From Actinoplanes subtropicus (lineage in GTDB: Bacteria; Actinomycetota; Actinomycetes; Mycobacteriales; Micromonosporaceae): 64,000 nucleotides of DNA. Position numbers and translations under genes: made by a program. The stretch is taken from contig NZ_JOJL01000033.1 in assembly GCF_000721705.1 (NCBI RefSeq), forward strand, positions 1 through 64,000, given 5' to 3'. Numbering within the stretch: the first letter of the stretch is position 1; every line of letters starts with the position of its first letter. Below are positions 27,454 through 36,602 of the stretch, piece after piece. A model generated the notes under the pieces. That model saw only the letters and a list, made by a program, of their open reading frames with translations. It was not told where the DNA came from and ran no database searches.

Positions 27454-28706
27454 GTCTTCTCCTCGGCCGATGGATCGGTGTCGGTGACCGTCGCTCGCAG
27501 CTCGCCCTCGGCGAGGCGCACGCGGATCGGGTCGTCGCTGTGCACCTCGCCCGCCGCGCGGACCACGTGGCCGTCGGCGCGCTGCACGATCGCGTAACCC
27601 CGCTGCAGGGTCGCCGCCGGGGACAGCGCCCGCAGCCGGGCCAGGGTGTGCCGCAGGTCGTCGTCGGCCCGGCGCAGCCGGTGCTCGAGGCTGCGGACCG
27701 CCCGCTCGCGCAGCCCGGTCACCTCGGCCGCGCGCTGGTCGACCAGCAGCTCGGGGCGGGCCAGCGAGGGCCGGGACCGCCAGGAGGCGAGCCGATGCTC
27801 CTCGCGCTCGATCAGGGTCAGCACCGACCGCTCGATGCGGCGGCGGGCGATGTCGATGAGCTGCCGTTCCTCGGCCAGGTCGGGCACGATGCGCTTGGCC
27901 GCATCGGTCGGGGTGGAGGCGCGCAGGTCGGCCACGTAGTCGAGCAGCGGCGCGTCGGTCTCGTGCCCGATCGCGCTGACCACCGGGGTGCGCGCCCCGA
28001 AGACCGCCCGGCACAGCGCCTCGTCGGAGAACGGCAGCAGATCTTCCACGCTGCCGCCGCCGCGGGCGATCACGATGACGTCGATGGTCTCGTCGTTGTC
28101 CAGCACCTTGAGCGCGTCGATGATCTGCGGCACGGCGGTGGGGCCCTGGACCGGCACATTGATCACCCGGAAATCGACGGCCGGCCAGCGGCGCCGGGTA
28201 TTCATCAGCACATCCCGCTCGGCGGCGCTGGCCCGGCCGGTGATCAGGCCGATCCGCTGCGGCAGGAACGGCAGCCGGCGCTTGCGCTCGCGGGCGAACA
28301 GGCCCTCGGCGGCGAGGTGCTTTTTCAGCCGCTCCAGCCGGGCCAGCAGCTCGCCCAGGCCGACCTGGCGAATCTCGTCGGCGCGCAGGCTGAGCGTGCC
28401 GCGGGCCGGGTAGAACTCCGGCTTGGCGTGCAGCGTGACCCGGGCACCCTCGGCCAGCTCGGGGGCGCCGGCGTCGAGCACGTCGCGGTGGGCGGTGACG
28501 GTGAGGCTGAGATCGGCCGAGGGGTCGCGCAGCGTCAGGAACACCACCGACGAGCCGGGGCGGCGACTGATCTGGGCGACCTGGCCGTCGACCCAGACCC
28601 AGCCGAGCTTGGCTATCCAGGCGCCGACCTTCTGACTGACGACGCGGACCGGCCAGGGCTCGTCGGCGGTGCTCTTCGGCGTCGCGGTCGGCTCGGGCTC
28701 ACTCAC
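27450..28706 (-). CDS. xseA: Exodeoxyribonuclease VII large subunit
   Basis: A 418-residue catalytic subunit that degrades single-stranded DNA from both ends into acid-soluble oligonucleotides. An N-terminal OB-fold (about 15-110, with [16 protein letters not shown] and [16 protein letters not shown]) is followed by the nuclease core with [18 protein letters not shown], a [20 protein letters not shown] segment and [12 protein letters not shown], then a long coiled coil and a C-terminal RGYAIV segment. ATG start at 28706. The operon continues into xseB. Confidence 0.94.
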   Translation of the reverse strand: MSEPEPTATPKSTADEPWPVRVVSQKVGAWIAKLGWVWVDGQVAQISRRPGSSVVFLTLRDPSADLSLTVTAHRDVLDAGAPELAEGARVTLHAKPEFYPARGTLSLRADEIRQVGLGELLARLERLKKHLAAEGLFARERKRRLPFLPQRIGLITGRASAAERDVLMNTRRRWPAVDFRVINVPVQGPTAVPQIIDALKVLDNDETIDVIVIARGGGSVEDLLPFSDEALCRAVFGARTPVVSAIGHETDAPLLDYVADLRASTPTDAAKRIVPDLAEERQLIDIARRRIERSVLTLIEREEHRLASWRSRPSLARPELLVDQRAAEVTGLRERAVRSLEHRLRRADDDLRHTLARLRALSPAATLQRGYAIVQRADGHVVRAAGEVHSDDPIRVRLAEGELRATVTDTDPSAEEKT

Positions 28707-28715
28707 CGGGCCAGA

Positions 28716-29261
28716 TTACGGAAGACCCCCGACATTCTCGTCGTCCGCCACCTCGGCCCGCTGTTCGGCGTGGCCGGCGCTCGGGGTGACCGGCCGCTCG
28801 GGACGGGGCGCGGGCGGCGGCGCCGGCCACAGCTGAGCGAGCGCGACCAGCGGAAACAGGCCGACGAGGAGCCAGAAGAGCAGATCGGCGAACGCTCGCC
28901 ACGGGTCGAGATGACCGGCGGCGAGGAAGGCGAGCGGAAAGCCGTGCGGATGGGCGTAACCGGAAAGGCGACAGCACACCGCGGGCGACCCGCCCGGCAG
29001 GGTGGAGATCAGCAGGCCGAGCGCGGTGACCGCGGCGCCGGCCAGGTAGCCGATCGGCCGCGGGCGCCGGACCATCGGCCGGAACGCCAGCAGCGCCAGC
29101 CCGCCGAGCAGCAGCACGGCCTGGTAGAGCACGTACCGCGCGTCGTCGAAGCCCATCAGCAGGCCGAGCCCGCCGAGCGCCACGCAGCACCAGCCGGCCA
29201 GCAGCCGCGCCACGATCAGGAACGAGGCCAGCGGACCGAGATCTACCGGCTCGTCGTCCAT
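28716..29261 (-). CDS. Membrane protein of unknown function
   Basis: A 181-residue protein with about four transmembrane helices (roughly 10-38, 42-60, 68-88 and 120-145) and a Pro/Glu-rich cytoplasmic tail. It ends 9 nt before xseA on the same strand, so it may be transcribed with it. No family is recognised. Confidence 0.7.
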   Translation of the reverse strand: MDDEPVDLGPLASFLIVARLLAGWCCVALGGLGLLMGFDDARYVLYQAVLLLGGLALLAFRPMVRRPRPIGYLAGAAVTALGLLISTLPGGSPAVCCRLSGYAHPHGFPLAFLAAGHLDPWRAFADLLFWLLVGLFPLVALAQLWPAPPPAPRPERPVTPSAGHAEQRAEVADDENVGGLP

Positions 29262-29289
29262 GCGACCGAGTATCGCCGCAAAGGGCCGG

Positions 29290-29814
29290 TTACCGGCGGC
29301 TTTCTTGCGCTTTACGCTGGATCAGCACGGCGACAACCACAAAGATCATTCCCACGTACGCCCAGAACAACAGGTTCGTGGCGAGCGAGATGAGGTCGAG
29401 CGTCCAGTTCGCGGAGCGGGCCAGCCGCTCGGCCGTCGCCGCGTCCTCGGCGATCGCGCCCCGCTGCACCCAGGCGACCGGGAAGCCGCGGTCGGCGATG
29501 TAGGCGTACTCCCCGACCCGCACCGTCCCGCGGGCGAGCCCAGCCGCCGCCCCCGCGATCGCCACCATGGCCATCACGATCGCGGTGACCAGCCTCGGCA
29601 GCCGGATCCGGTGCGGCATGAGCAGCACCAATCCGGCGGCCGCGAAGACCGCGCCAACCGTCAGGTCGACCGCCGCGCTCGGGCTGTGCACCGTGACCAG
29701 AATCCAGGTCACGCCGCAGACCAGGGACAACGCGCCAAGCAGCCAGCGGGCCGTCCGACCGGCCGCGGCCCACCGCGAGGGCGCCTTCTCATCGATCATC
29801 GTCTCGTCCACCAC
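29290..29814 (-). CDS. Four-helix membrane protein of unknown function
   Basis: About 174 residues from GTG 29814 (GTG 29811 and ATG 29799 are alternatives; no strong ribosome site). Four hydrophobic helices are seen, at about 20-40, 46-63, 72-92 and 140-160, separated by a loop with an exposed [15 protein letters not shown] segment. A short tail RKAQESRR ends it. It precedes the similar-sized membrane gene on the same strand by 28 nt and diverges from ispH. No family is recognised. Confidence 0.7.
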   Translation of the reverse strand: MVDETMIDEKAPSRWAAAGRTARWLLGALSLVCGVTWILVTVHSPSAAVDLTVGAVFAAAGLVLLMPHRIRLPRLVTAIVMAMVAIAGAAAGLARGTVRVGEYAYIADRGFPVAWVQRGAIAEDAATAERLARSANWTLDLISLATNLLFWAYVGMIFVVVAVLIQRKAQESRR

Positions 29815-29965
29815 CGCACGAGTATGCCGCAGTCCACCGACTGCTCCGCCGGCCCCGAAGGGGCCCGGGTTCTCCGTGCCGTCCGTAGGACCAGGCGCCG
29901 GTGGCGGCACTGTGGCGCATCTCGCAGGTGGGCGGGGCCCGGAGGGCGGCACGTACCATGGCCGG

Positions 29966-30970
29966 GTGAGCGAACCTCGTAAGCGTGTGTTGCTGGCCAA
30001 GCCGCGCGGCTACTGTGCCGGCGTCGACCGGGCGGTGCAGACCGTCGAGGAGGCGTTGAAGCTCTACGGCGCGCCGGTCTACGTACGCAAGCAGATCGTG
30101 CACAACAAGCACGTGGTGAGCACCCTCGAGGCCCGCGGCGCGATCTTCGTGGAGGAGAACGAGGAGGTCCCCGAGGGGTCCATCGTCGTCTTCTCGGCGC
30201 ACGGCGTCGCCCCCGAGGTGCACGAGCAGGCGCGCACCCGCAACCTCAAGGCGATCGACGCGACCTGCCCGCTGGTCACCAAGGTGCACCACGAGGCGAA
30301 ACGCTTCGCGAACGACGACTACGACATCCTGCTCATCGGCCACGAGGGCCACGAGGAGGTCATCGGCACCTCCGGCGAGGCCCCGGCGCACATCCAGCTG
30401 GTCGACGGGCCCGATGCGGTCGACAAGGTCGTCGTGCGCGACCCGGCCAAGGTGGTCTGGCTGTCGCAGACCACGCTCTCGGTCGACGAGACCATGGAGA
30501 CGGTGGCCCGGCTCAAGACCCGGCTGCCGCTGCTGCAGTCGCCGCCCAGCGACGACATCTGCTACGCCACCCAGAACCGCCAGCACGTGGTGAAGGAGAT
30601 CGCCCCCGACTGCGACGTGGTGATCGTCGTCGGCTCGAAGAACTCGTCGAACTCGGTGCGCCTGGTCGAGGTGGCGGTCGACGCCGGGGCCAAGGCGGGC
30701 TACTTGGTCGACTACGCCTCCGAAATCCAGGACGAGTGGCTCGCCGAGGCCACCACCGTCGGGGTCTCCTCGGGCGCGAGCGTGCCGGAAGACCTGGTCA
30801 TGGAGGTGCTGGCGCACCTCGCATCACGCGGCTTCGGCGAGGTCACCGAGTACACCACCGCCGAGGAGCGGCTGACCTTCTCCCTGCCCCAGGAGCTGCG
30901 CCGCGACATGAAAGCTGAGTCGGCTGGCTCCGCTTCGCTCCGCGGGCGATCGCCGCTTCGGGGCCGATGA
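29966..30970 (+). CDS. ispH: 4-Hydroxy-3-methylbut-2-enyl diphosphate reductase
   Basis: A 334-residue iron-sulfur enzyme that makes IPP and DMAPP in the last step of the MEP pathway, feeding polyprenyl and terpenoid synthesis. The three cluster cysteines are Cys17 ([11 protein letters not shown]), Cys101 (ATCPLV) and Cys199 (ICYATQNRQ); SSNS near 217 binds substrate. GTG 29966 gives the family start. The C-terminus is odd: after about residue 316 the reading frame runs through the left part of palindromic element B, adding about 18 residues (Ser/Arg/Leu-rich) that are not expected in IspH. Confidence 0.93.
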   Translation: MSEPRKRVLLAKPRGYCAGVDRAVQTVEEALKLYGAPVYVRKQIVHNKHVVSTLEARGAIFVEENEEVPEGSIVVFSAHGVAPEVHEQARTRNLKAIDATCPLVTKVHHEAKRFANDDYDILLIGHEGHEEVIGTSGEAPAHIQLVDGPDAVDKVVVRDPAKVVWLSQTTLSVDETMETVARLKTRLPLLQSPPSDDICYATQNRQHVVKEIAPDCDVVIVVGSKNSSNSVRLVEVAVDAGAKAGYLVDYASEIQDEWLAEATTVGVSSGASVPEDLVMEVLAHLASRGFGEVTEYTTAEERLTFSLPQELRRDMKAESAGSASLRGRSPLRGR

Positions 30971-31053
30971 GGAGGCAGCCGATTCCCGGCACCGCAAACC
31001 CCGCGGCGACGGAAATCGGCTGCCTCCTCATCGGCGGGGCGATCGCGGCTCAG
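30914..31053. repeat. Palindromic element, full copy B
   Basis: Bounded by GCTGAG on the left and CTCAGC on the right. Outer boxes GCGATCGCC (30946-30954) and GGCGATCGC (31038-31046) pair; the inner perfect 22-bp arms are 30963-30984 and 31014-31035, closing through a CCGC/GCGG stem onto a 7-nt AAACCCC loop. It lies between convergent ispH and rmuC, covering the ispH 3' end and the rmuC stop codon, so it should act as a bidirectional terminator. Arms differ from copy A but keep perfect pairing. Confidence 0.9.
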
Positions 31054-32186
31054 CTGAGCTCGGGCGCCTGAGGCTGACGCGGGGCCACCTCGACCTGCGG
31101 CGGCGCCGGCATCTCTTCCCGGGAGACGCCCATTTCGGCGAGCTTGCGGGCGCTGACCAGCACTCGCGATTCCAGAGAGCCAACCGCTTTGTTGTACGCC
31201 GTGACCGCCCCGCCCAGCGCCGTCCCGAGCTTGCCGACGTGGTCGCCGAGGGTGGCCAGCCGCGCGTACAGCTCGCGGGCCAGGGCATGCACCTCCAGCG
31301 CGTTGCGGGCCAGCTCCTCCTGCCGCCAGGAATACGCCACCGTCCGCAGCATCGCCACCAGCGTCGCCGGGGTGGCCAGCACGACATTGCGCCGGAACGC
31401 GTGCTCCATCAGCGTCGGGTCGTGCCGCAGCGCCGCGTCCAGGAACGGGTCGGCCGGGACGAACAGGACCACGAAGTCGGGGGAGGGCTCGAAGGCGGCC
31501 CAATACTCCTTCGCCGAGAGCGCGTCGACATGCCCGCGCAGGTGCCGGGCGTGCTGGTCGAGGGACGCCTCCCGGGTGCGCTCGTCGCGCGCCTCGGCGG
31601 CGGCCAGGTAGCCCTCCAGCGGCGCCTTGGCGTCGACCACCACGCTGCGGCCGCCGTGCAGCCGGACCACCAGGTCGGGCCGGACCACGCCGCCCTCGTC
31701 GTCGACCGCGGTGACCTGCTCGGCGAAGTCGCAATGCTCCAGCAGGCCGGCCGCCTCGACCACGCGGCGCAGCTGGTGCTCGCCCCAGCGGCCCCGCACC
31801 TGCGGCGCCCGCAACGCCGCCACCAGCTGTTTCGTCTCGGTACGCAGTTCGCCCGAGACGGCGCCCATCTGCCGCACCTGCTCGCGGAGCTCGGCATAGG
31901 CATCCACCCGCTCGCGCTCGAGCTGGGCCACCCGCTGCTCGTAGCGGCGCAGCGTGTCGTGCAGCGGGGCGACGGCCAGGGCCACCGCTTCCTGCGACTG
32001 GGCGGCCGACTCGTACGACAGGGCGCGCATGGACTGCTCCAGCCGCTCCTCGCCGTCGCGGTGGGCCTGGACGGTGGCCTCGAGCCGGGCGATGTCGGCC
32101 GCCGCCCGCTGCCGGGCCCAGAGCCAGCCGACGGCGGCGCCGGCCGCCAGACAGAGGAGCACCACGGCCAGCGTCGAAACGGTCAC
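31050..32186 (-). CDS. rmuC: RmuC-family DNA recombination protein
   Basis: A 378-residue protein from GTG 32186. One N-terminal membrane helix (about 5-23) is followed by a coiled coil (about 30-110) and the RmuC nuclease-like domain with RGRWGEHQLRRVVEAAGL, PDLVVRLHGGRSVVVDAKAPLEGY and DFVVLFVPADPFL, whose D-x-K residues resemble a PD-(D/E)xK site. RmuC limits recombination at inverted repeats in E. coli. Here the gene is bordered by an inverted-repeat element that overlaps its stop. The C-terminus is Pro-rich. Confidence 0.88.
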   Translation of the reverse strand: MTVSTLAVVLLCLAAGAAVGWLWARQRAAADIARLEATVQAHRDGEERLEQSMRALSYESAAQSQEAVALAVAPLHDTLRRYEQRVAQLERERVDAYAELREQVRQMGAVSGELRTETKQLVAALRAPQVRGRWGEHQLRRVVEAAGLLEHCDFAEQVTAVDDEGGVVRPDLVVRLHGGRSVVVDAKAPLEGYLAAAEARDERTREASLDQHARHLRGHVDALSAKEYWAAFEPSPDFVVLFVPADPFLDAALRHDPTLMEHAFRRNVVLATPATLVAMLRTVAYSWRQEELARNALEVHALARELYARLATLGDHVGKLGTALGGAVTAYNKAVGSLESRVLVSARKLAEMGVSREEMPAPPQVEVAPRQPQAPELS

Positions 32187-32240
32187 AACCGGCAGATTGC
32201 CAGATCGGTACGACAAGAACCGCGAGGGTACCGTGGGGAC

Positions 32241-33032
32241 ATGAGCGTGTTGCTGATCTTGGCCATCGTCATCGTCGTCCTTTTGGTGGTCATGATCGCG
32301 CGTCGCAATGGCGCCGCGAGCCAGCAGAGCAGCCTCGAGGACGCGCGCGCCGACGCCCAGCGGTGGTATGAGCGGCTCGGCGGCCAGCTGATGAATCTGC
32401 ACGGCGACGACGCCGCCGCCCGGCAGGCCCTGGCCGACGCGGGCGAGCGCTACAACGCGGCCGGCGGCCAGTTGCAGCAGGCGAAGACCGTGCACCAGTT
32501 CGCGCTGGCCCGCGAGTCGGCGCTGGAGGGCCTGACTTACGTGCGGGCGGCCCGGGTGGCGATGGGCCTCGACCCCGGCCCCGACCTGCCGCCGCTCTCC
32601 ACCGCGCAGGGCGTCGGCCAACTGACCCGCGAGCGCAAGGTCACCGTGCAGGGCCAGCAGTACAAGGCCGGCCCGCAGCCCGGGGCCGACACGCCGTACT
32701 ACTACCCCGGCGGCCGGGTGCAGGGCCGTCCGGTGCCGGCCGGGTGGTATTCGACGCCGGTGTGGAAGACGGCGCTCGGTGCCGGGGCCGGCGTGCTCGG
32801 CGGCATGCTGATCTTCGACGCGCTGTTCTCGCCGGGCTTCGGCGACATGGGCTACGGCGACGGCTACCAGGACGGCTTCCAGGACGCCGCGCAGGACTTC
32901 GGCGGCGACGGCGGCGCCGACGGCATGTACGACGCGAGCAACCTCGACAACGGCGGCTACGACGGTGGCCAGGACTTCGGCGGCTTCGACGGCGGCGATT
33001 TCGGCGGCGGCGACTTCGGGGGCGACTTCTGA
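32241..33032 (+). CDS. Membrane-anchored protein with Gly/Asp-rich C-terminus
   Basis: A 263-residue protein from ATG 32241. An N-terminal membrane helix (about 2-20), a helical region (about 30-120) with ARADAQRWYERLGGQLMNL, a Pro/Tyr loop, a second hydrophobic helix (about 172-192) and a C-terminal low-complexity region rich in Gly, Asp and Phe. Similar proteins occur widely in actinobacteria without assigned role. It diverges from rmuC. The gene end lies inside a hairpin (33024-33088). Confidence 0.75.
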   Translation: MSVLLILAIVIVVLLVVMIARRNGAASQQSSLEDARADAQRWYERLGGQLMNLHGDDAAARQALADAGERYNAAGGQLQQAKTVHQFALARESALEGLTYVRAARVAMGLDPGPDLPPLSTAQGVGQLTRERKVTVQGQQYKAGPQPGADTPYYYPGGRVQGRPVPAGWYSTPVWKTALGAGAGVLGGMLIFDALFSPGFGDMGYGDGYQDGFQDAAQDFGGDGGADGMYDASNLDNGGYDGGQDFGGFDGGDFGGGDFGGDF

Positions 33033-33088
33033 GCCGGGGCGTCCCGGACGGGGTCTGCTAGCCGGCTGCGAGGCCCGGCTCAGAAGTC
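33024..33088 (+). terminator. 15-bp inverted repeat spanning a gene end
   Basis: GACTTCTGAGCCGGG (33024-33038) pairs perfectly with CCCGGCTCAGAAGTC (33074-33088). The left arm contains the stop codon of the preceding gene. The 35-nt loop itself is GC-rich. No T tract follows. A likely factor-independent or RNA-stabilising 3' structure for the plus-strand gene, facing a convergent gene. Confidence 0.55.
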
Positions 33089-33145
33089 GGGGGCCTTCCG
33101 GACGGGGGTCCGGGTCGAAGGCGAGGCTGCGGGCGATCGCGTCTG

Positions 33146-33709
33146 CTAGGCGGCCGGCTTCTCCGGTGGGAGGTGCCGGGCCAGCTCACGCCGCAGGGCG
33201 CGGGGGCCCGGCCACACCTCGGAGAGGTCGGCGGTGAAGGCCGGCCCCTCGGCGGTCTCGGTCATCGCCGGCCCGCCCGGCCCGTCCCCCTGCACCGGGT
33301 GCACCCGGTCCAGGTCGAGCGGGGTGACCTCGAGGATCGAGCGGATGCCCTGCCGGCGCACCTGCACGTGGGCGATGTCCGGCCAGGCCAGCAGGATCGG
33401 GTCGCTGTCCTGGGCGGCCACCTCGAGCCCGCCCGACGAGATCCGGATCCAGGTCTTCAGCGCGCCCCGGGTCGACCAGGCGTAGAGGCCGGCCGCCACG
33501 ATGCTGACCGCCCCGGCCTGCAGGGCGGTCTGCCACCACGGGTTGCCGGTGCCGCCGGTCAGCAGCACGGCCAGCGGCGACACCGCGCCGAACGAGATCA
33601 TCAGCAGGCCGAAGACGGCGGCGAACGTCCGCCACGGCGAGGACCGGAACAGCACGGTGTCGGCGGCGGGCGCCTCCACCTGCTCGGGCGCGATCGACAT
33701 GCCCTTCAT
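33146..33709 (-). CDS. Two-helix membrane protein with PH-like domain
   Basis: A 187-residue protein from ATG 33709 (ATG 33700 also possible). Two transmembrane helices (about 28-50 and 60-80) precede a PH-like beta domain with LKTWIRISSGGLEVAAQ and LAWPDIAHVQVRRQG and a helical C-terminus. It resembles actinobacterial PH-domain membrane proteins of unknown function. A stable hairpin and tandem repeats occupy the DNA upstream of its start. Confidence 0.7.
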   Translation of the reverse strand: MKGMSIAPEQVEAPAADTVLFRSSPWRTFAAVFGLLMISFGAVSPLAVLLTGGTGNPWWQTALQAGAVSIVAAGLYAWSTRGALKTWIRISSGGLEVAAQDSDPILLAWPDIAHVQVRRQGIRSILEVTPLDLDRVHPVQGDGPGGPAMTETAEGPAFTADLSEVWPGPRALRRELARHLPPEKPAA

Positions 33710-33725
33710 GCTGCCCGGCCGACGA

Positions 33726-33757
33726 GGCCGGGACCGGCGTTTTGGCCGGTCCCGGCC
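33726..33757. terminator. 12-bp perfect hairpin upstream of the 33.1 kb gene
   Basis: GGCCGGGACCGG (33726-33737) pairs with CCGGTCCCGGCC (33746-33757) around an 8-nt loop. It lies 16 nt before the minus-strand start, so it would sit in the 5' leader if transcription comes from valS, and could block read-through or affect translation. Confidence 0.5.
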
Positions 33758-33771
33758 ACCGCTTCGGGCCC

Positions 33772-33955
33772 GACCCGGCGGCGGGGCCGACCCGGCGGCG
33801 GGGCCGACCCGGCGGCGGGGCCGACCCGGCGGCGGGGCCGACCCGGCGGCGGGGCCGACCCCAGCGGCGGGGCCGACCCCAGCGGCGGGGCCGACCCGGC
33901 GGCGGGGCCGACCCCGGCGGCGGGGCCGACCCCAGCGGCGGGGCCGACCCGGCGG
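33772..33955. repeat. 17/18-bp GC-rich tandem repeat array
   Basis: About ten to eleven copies of GACCCGGCGGCGGGGCC, with some 18-bp variants (GACCCCAGCGG...). Because most units are 17 bp the array is not coding. It is followed (33976-34020) by three copies of a 16-bp GGCCGGATCGAGGGCG-type repeat reaching the valS stop. The array fills the 312-bp gap between valS and the next minus-strand gene; no other feature is seen there. Confidence 0.85.
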
Positions 33956-34021
33956 CCGGCTGCGTCGCGCGGGCCAGATTGAGGGCGGGCCGGATCGAGG
34001 GCGGGCCGGATCGAGGGCGGG

Positions 34022-36565
34022 TCAGAAGGCGCAGGCGATGACCAGCTCGGGCGTCCGGTCGGGGAGCCGGTCGAGCTTGCCGATCCGGCCGGCCGCCTTC
34101 AGGTCGCCCTCGATCAGGGCGAGCCGGTCGAGCAGCGCCGCCGGGCCGAGCGCCTCGGCCAGCGGCACCTCGGCCTTCATCGACAGCTTCCGGTCCGATT
34201 TCGCCTTGCGGACCTGGCGCAGCGCCTCGCCGGCCAGCTCCAGCAGGCTCTCGTCACCGTCGGGCGCGACCCGGGTCAGCTCGTACCGGGTCGGCCAGGT
34301 CGAGCGGTGCACCGAGCCGTACCGCCACCACGACCACACCTCCTCCGTCACGTACGGCAGGACCGGCGCGAACAACCGCAGCAGCACCGACAGCCCGGCA
34401 GCCAGCGCGGCGCGGGCCGAATCGCCCGCCGGACCGGATGCGTACGCCCGCTCCTTGACCAGCTCGATGTAGTCGTCGCAGAACGTCCAGAAGAACGCCT
34501 CGGTGACCTGCAGCGCCTCGGTGTGGTCGTAGCGGTCGAACGCCTCGGTGGCCGCGCTGACCACGCCGGCCAGCCGGGCCAGCATGGCCTGGTCGATCGG
34601 CTCGGTCACCGGCTGCCGCAGCGACCCGGCCGCGCCCAGTCCGAGTGCGAACTTCGACGCGTTGAGCAGCTTGGTCGCCAACCGCCGGCCGACCTTGATC
34701 TGGGCCGGGTCGTAGGCCAGGTCGGCGCCCGGCCGGCCGTTCGCCGCCCAGTACCGCACCGCGTCCGAACCGTTCTGCTCGAGCAGGTCGAGCGGGGTGA
34801 CCACGTTGCCCTTGGACTTGGACATCTTCTTGCGGTCGGGGTCGAGGATCCAGCCGGAGAGGACCGCATTGCGCCACGGCAGCACGCCGTTTTCCAGGTC
34901 GGCGCGCAGGACCGTGCAGAACAGCCAGGTCCGGATGATCTCGTGGGCCTGCGGCCGGAGGTCCATCGGGAAAACCCGCCGGAAGAGATCATCGTCGTCG
35001 TGCCAGCCGCCGACGATCTGCGGGGTCAGCGACGAGGTGGCCCAGGTGTCCATGACATCCGGGTCGGCCGTGAAACCGCCGGGGACGTCGCGCTGGGACT
35101 CGTCGAAGCCGGGCGGACACTCCGAGGACGGGTCAACCGGCAGTGCTGATCCGTCCGGTATGAGAAGCTGGCCGTAATCCGGTTCGCCAGCGTCGTCGAG
35201 CCGGTACCACACCGGGATCGGGACGCCGAAGAAGCGCTGCCGGCTGATCAGCCAGTCCCCGGTCAGGCCGGTGACCCAGTGCTCGTACCGGTGTCGCATG
35301 TGCTCCGGGAACCAGCGCAGCTCGCGTCCCCGAGCCAGCATCCGCTCTCGCAGCTCGGGCTCGCGCCCGCCGTTGCGGATGAACCACTGCCGGCTGGTGA
35401 CGATCTCGAGCGGTGAGTCGCCCTTCTCGTAGAACTTGACCGGGTGGGTGATCGGCCGGGGCTCGCCGATCAGATCGTCCGCCTCGCGCAGCAGCCGGAC
35501 GATCTCGCGCCGGGCCGCGTTGACGGTGAGGCCGGCGAACGGCTCGTAGGCCGCCGCGGAAACCCCGGCCGGGCGGTCCGGCAGGAACCGGCCGTCGCGG
35601 CCGAGCACGACCCGGGTTTCCAGCCGCAGGTCACGCCACCAGGTGACGTCGGTGAGGTCGCCGAACGTGCAGACCATCGCGATGCCGGTGCCCTTGTCCG
35701 CCGCGGCGAGCGGGTGCTCGTACACCGGGACCTCGACGTCGAAGAACGGCGTCTTGACCGTCTTGCCGACCAGGTGCCGATAGCGCTCGTCGCCCGGGTG
35801 GAAGACCAGCGCGACGCAGGCGGGCAGCAGTTCCGGCCGGGTGGTGTCGATCTCGACCGGGCCGTCCGGGCCGTGGAAGCGGAGCTTGTGGTACGCGCCG
35901 GGGCGCTCCCGATCCTCCAGCTCCGCCTGGGCGACCGCGGTGCGGAAGCCGACGTCCCACAGGGTCGGGGCCTCGGCCGTATACGCCTCGCCGCGCGCCA
36001 CGTTGTCGAGGAAGAAGCGCTGCGAGACGGCGCGGGCCCGCTCCCCGATCGTGGTGTAGGTCAGTCCCCAGTCGACGGACAGCCCGAGCATGCGCCAGAG
36101 CGCCTCGAACGCCTTCTCGTCCTCAGCGGTCAGCTCGGCACAGATCTCGACGAAATTCCGCCGGGAGACGGAGATCGGCTCCTTCGGCGGGGTGGCCGGC
36201 GGCCGCCAGGCCGGGTCGTAGGGCAGCGACGGGTCGCACCGGATGCCGTAGCGGTTCTGCACCCGGCGCTCGGTGGGCAGGCCGTTGTCGTCCCAGCCCA
36301 TCGGGTAGAAGACGGTCTTGCCGCGCATCCGCTGGAACCGCGCGACCGTGTCGGTGTGCGTGTACGAGAAGACATGCCCCATGTGCAGCTCGCCCGATAC
36401 GGTCGGCGGAGGCGTGTCGATGGCATATACATCCGAGCGCTCCTTCGAGCGGTCGAACGTATACGTCCCCTCCTCCTGCCAGCGGCGCGACCACTTGCCC
36501 TCGAGCCCGTCCAGCGACGGCCGCTCGGGGAGACCGGCGCGCGCGGTCATACCCGTATCAGTCAT
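34022..36565 (-). CDS. valS: Valyl-tRNA synthetase
   Basis: An 847-residue class I synthetase charging tRNA-Val. Motifs are the HIGH equivalent LHMGHVFSYTHTD (about 52), the CP1 editing domain with DTTRPELLPACVAL, and KMSKSKGNVVTPLD. The anticodon-binding domain is present but the C-terminal coiled coil of the usual bacterial ValRS is missing, and the VGRRLATKLLNASKFALGL segment looks like the archaeal/rickettsial-type ValRS. ATG 36565 is preferred; ATG 36550 is possible. Whether another valS exists in the genome cannot be seen. Confidence 0.93.
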   Translation of the reverse strand: MTDTGMTARAGLPERPSLDGLEGKWSRRWQEEGTYTFDRSKERSDVYAIDTPPPTVSGELHMGHVFSYTHTDTVARFQRMRGKTVFYPMGWDDNGLPTERRVQNRYGIRCDPSLPYDPAWRPPATPPKEPISVSRRNFVEICAELTAEDEKAFEALWRMLGLSVDWGLTYTTIGERARAVSQRFFLDNVARGEAYTAEAPTLWDVGFRTAVAQAELEDRERPGAYHKLRFHGPDGPVEIDTTRPELLPACVALVFHPGDERYRHLVGKTVKTPFFDVEVPVYEHPLAAADKGTGIAMVCTFGDLTDVTWWRDLRLETRVVLGRDGRFLPDRPAGVSAAAYEPFAGLTVNAARREIVRLLREADDLIGEPRPITHPVKFYEKGDSPLEIVTSRQWFIRNGGREPELRERMLARGRELRWFPEHMRHRYEHWVTGLTGDWLISRQRFFGVPIPVWYRLDDAGEPDYGQLLIPDGSALPVDPSSECPPGFDESQRDVPGGFTADPDVMDTWATSSLTPQIVGGWHDDDDLFRRVFPMDLRPQAHEIIRTWLFCTVLRADLENGVLPWRNAVLSGWILDPDRKKMSKSKGNVVTPLDLLEQNGSDAVRYWAANGRPGADLAYDPAQIKVGRRLATKLLNASKFALGLGAAGSLRQPVTEPIDQAMLARLAGVVSAATEAFDRYDHTEALQVTEAFFWTFCDDYIELVKERAYASGPAGDSARAALAAGLSVLLRLFAPVLPYVTEEVWSWWRYGSVHRSTWPTRYELTRVAPDGDESLLELAGEALRQVRKAKSDRKLSMKAEVPLAEALGPAALLDRLALIEGDLKAAGRIGKLDRLPDRTPELVIACAF

Positions 36566-36602
36566 GCGCAGAATGCTACGGGCGTCGGCCACGACGAGCC
36601 CG

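Noticed and set aside
33173..34472. Plus-strand open frames through the tandem repeat array
   Set aside because: The repeat unit is mostly 17 bp, so the translated period changes frame, and the frames run antisense to valS and the membrane protein gene.
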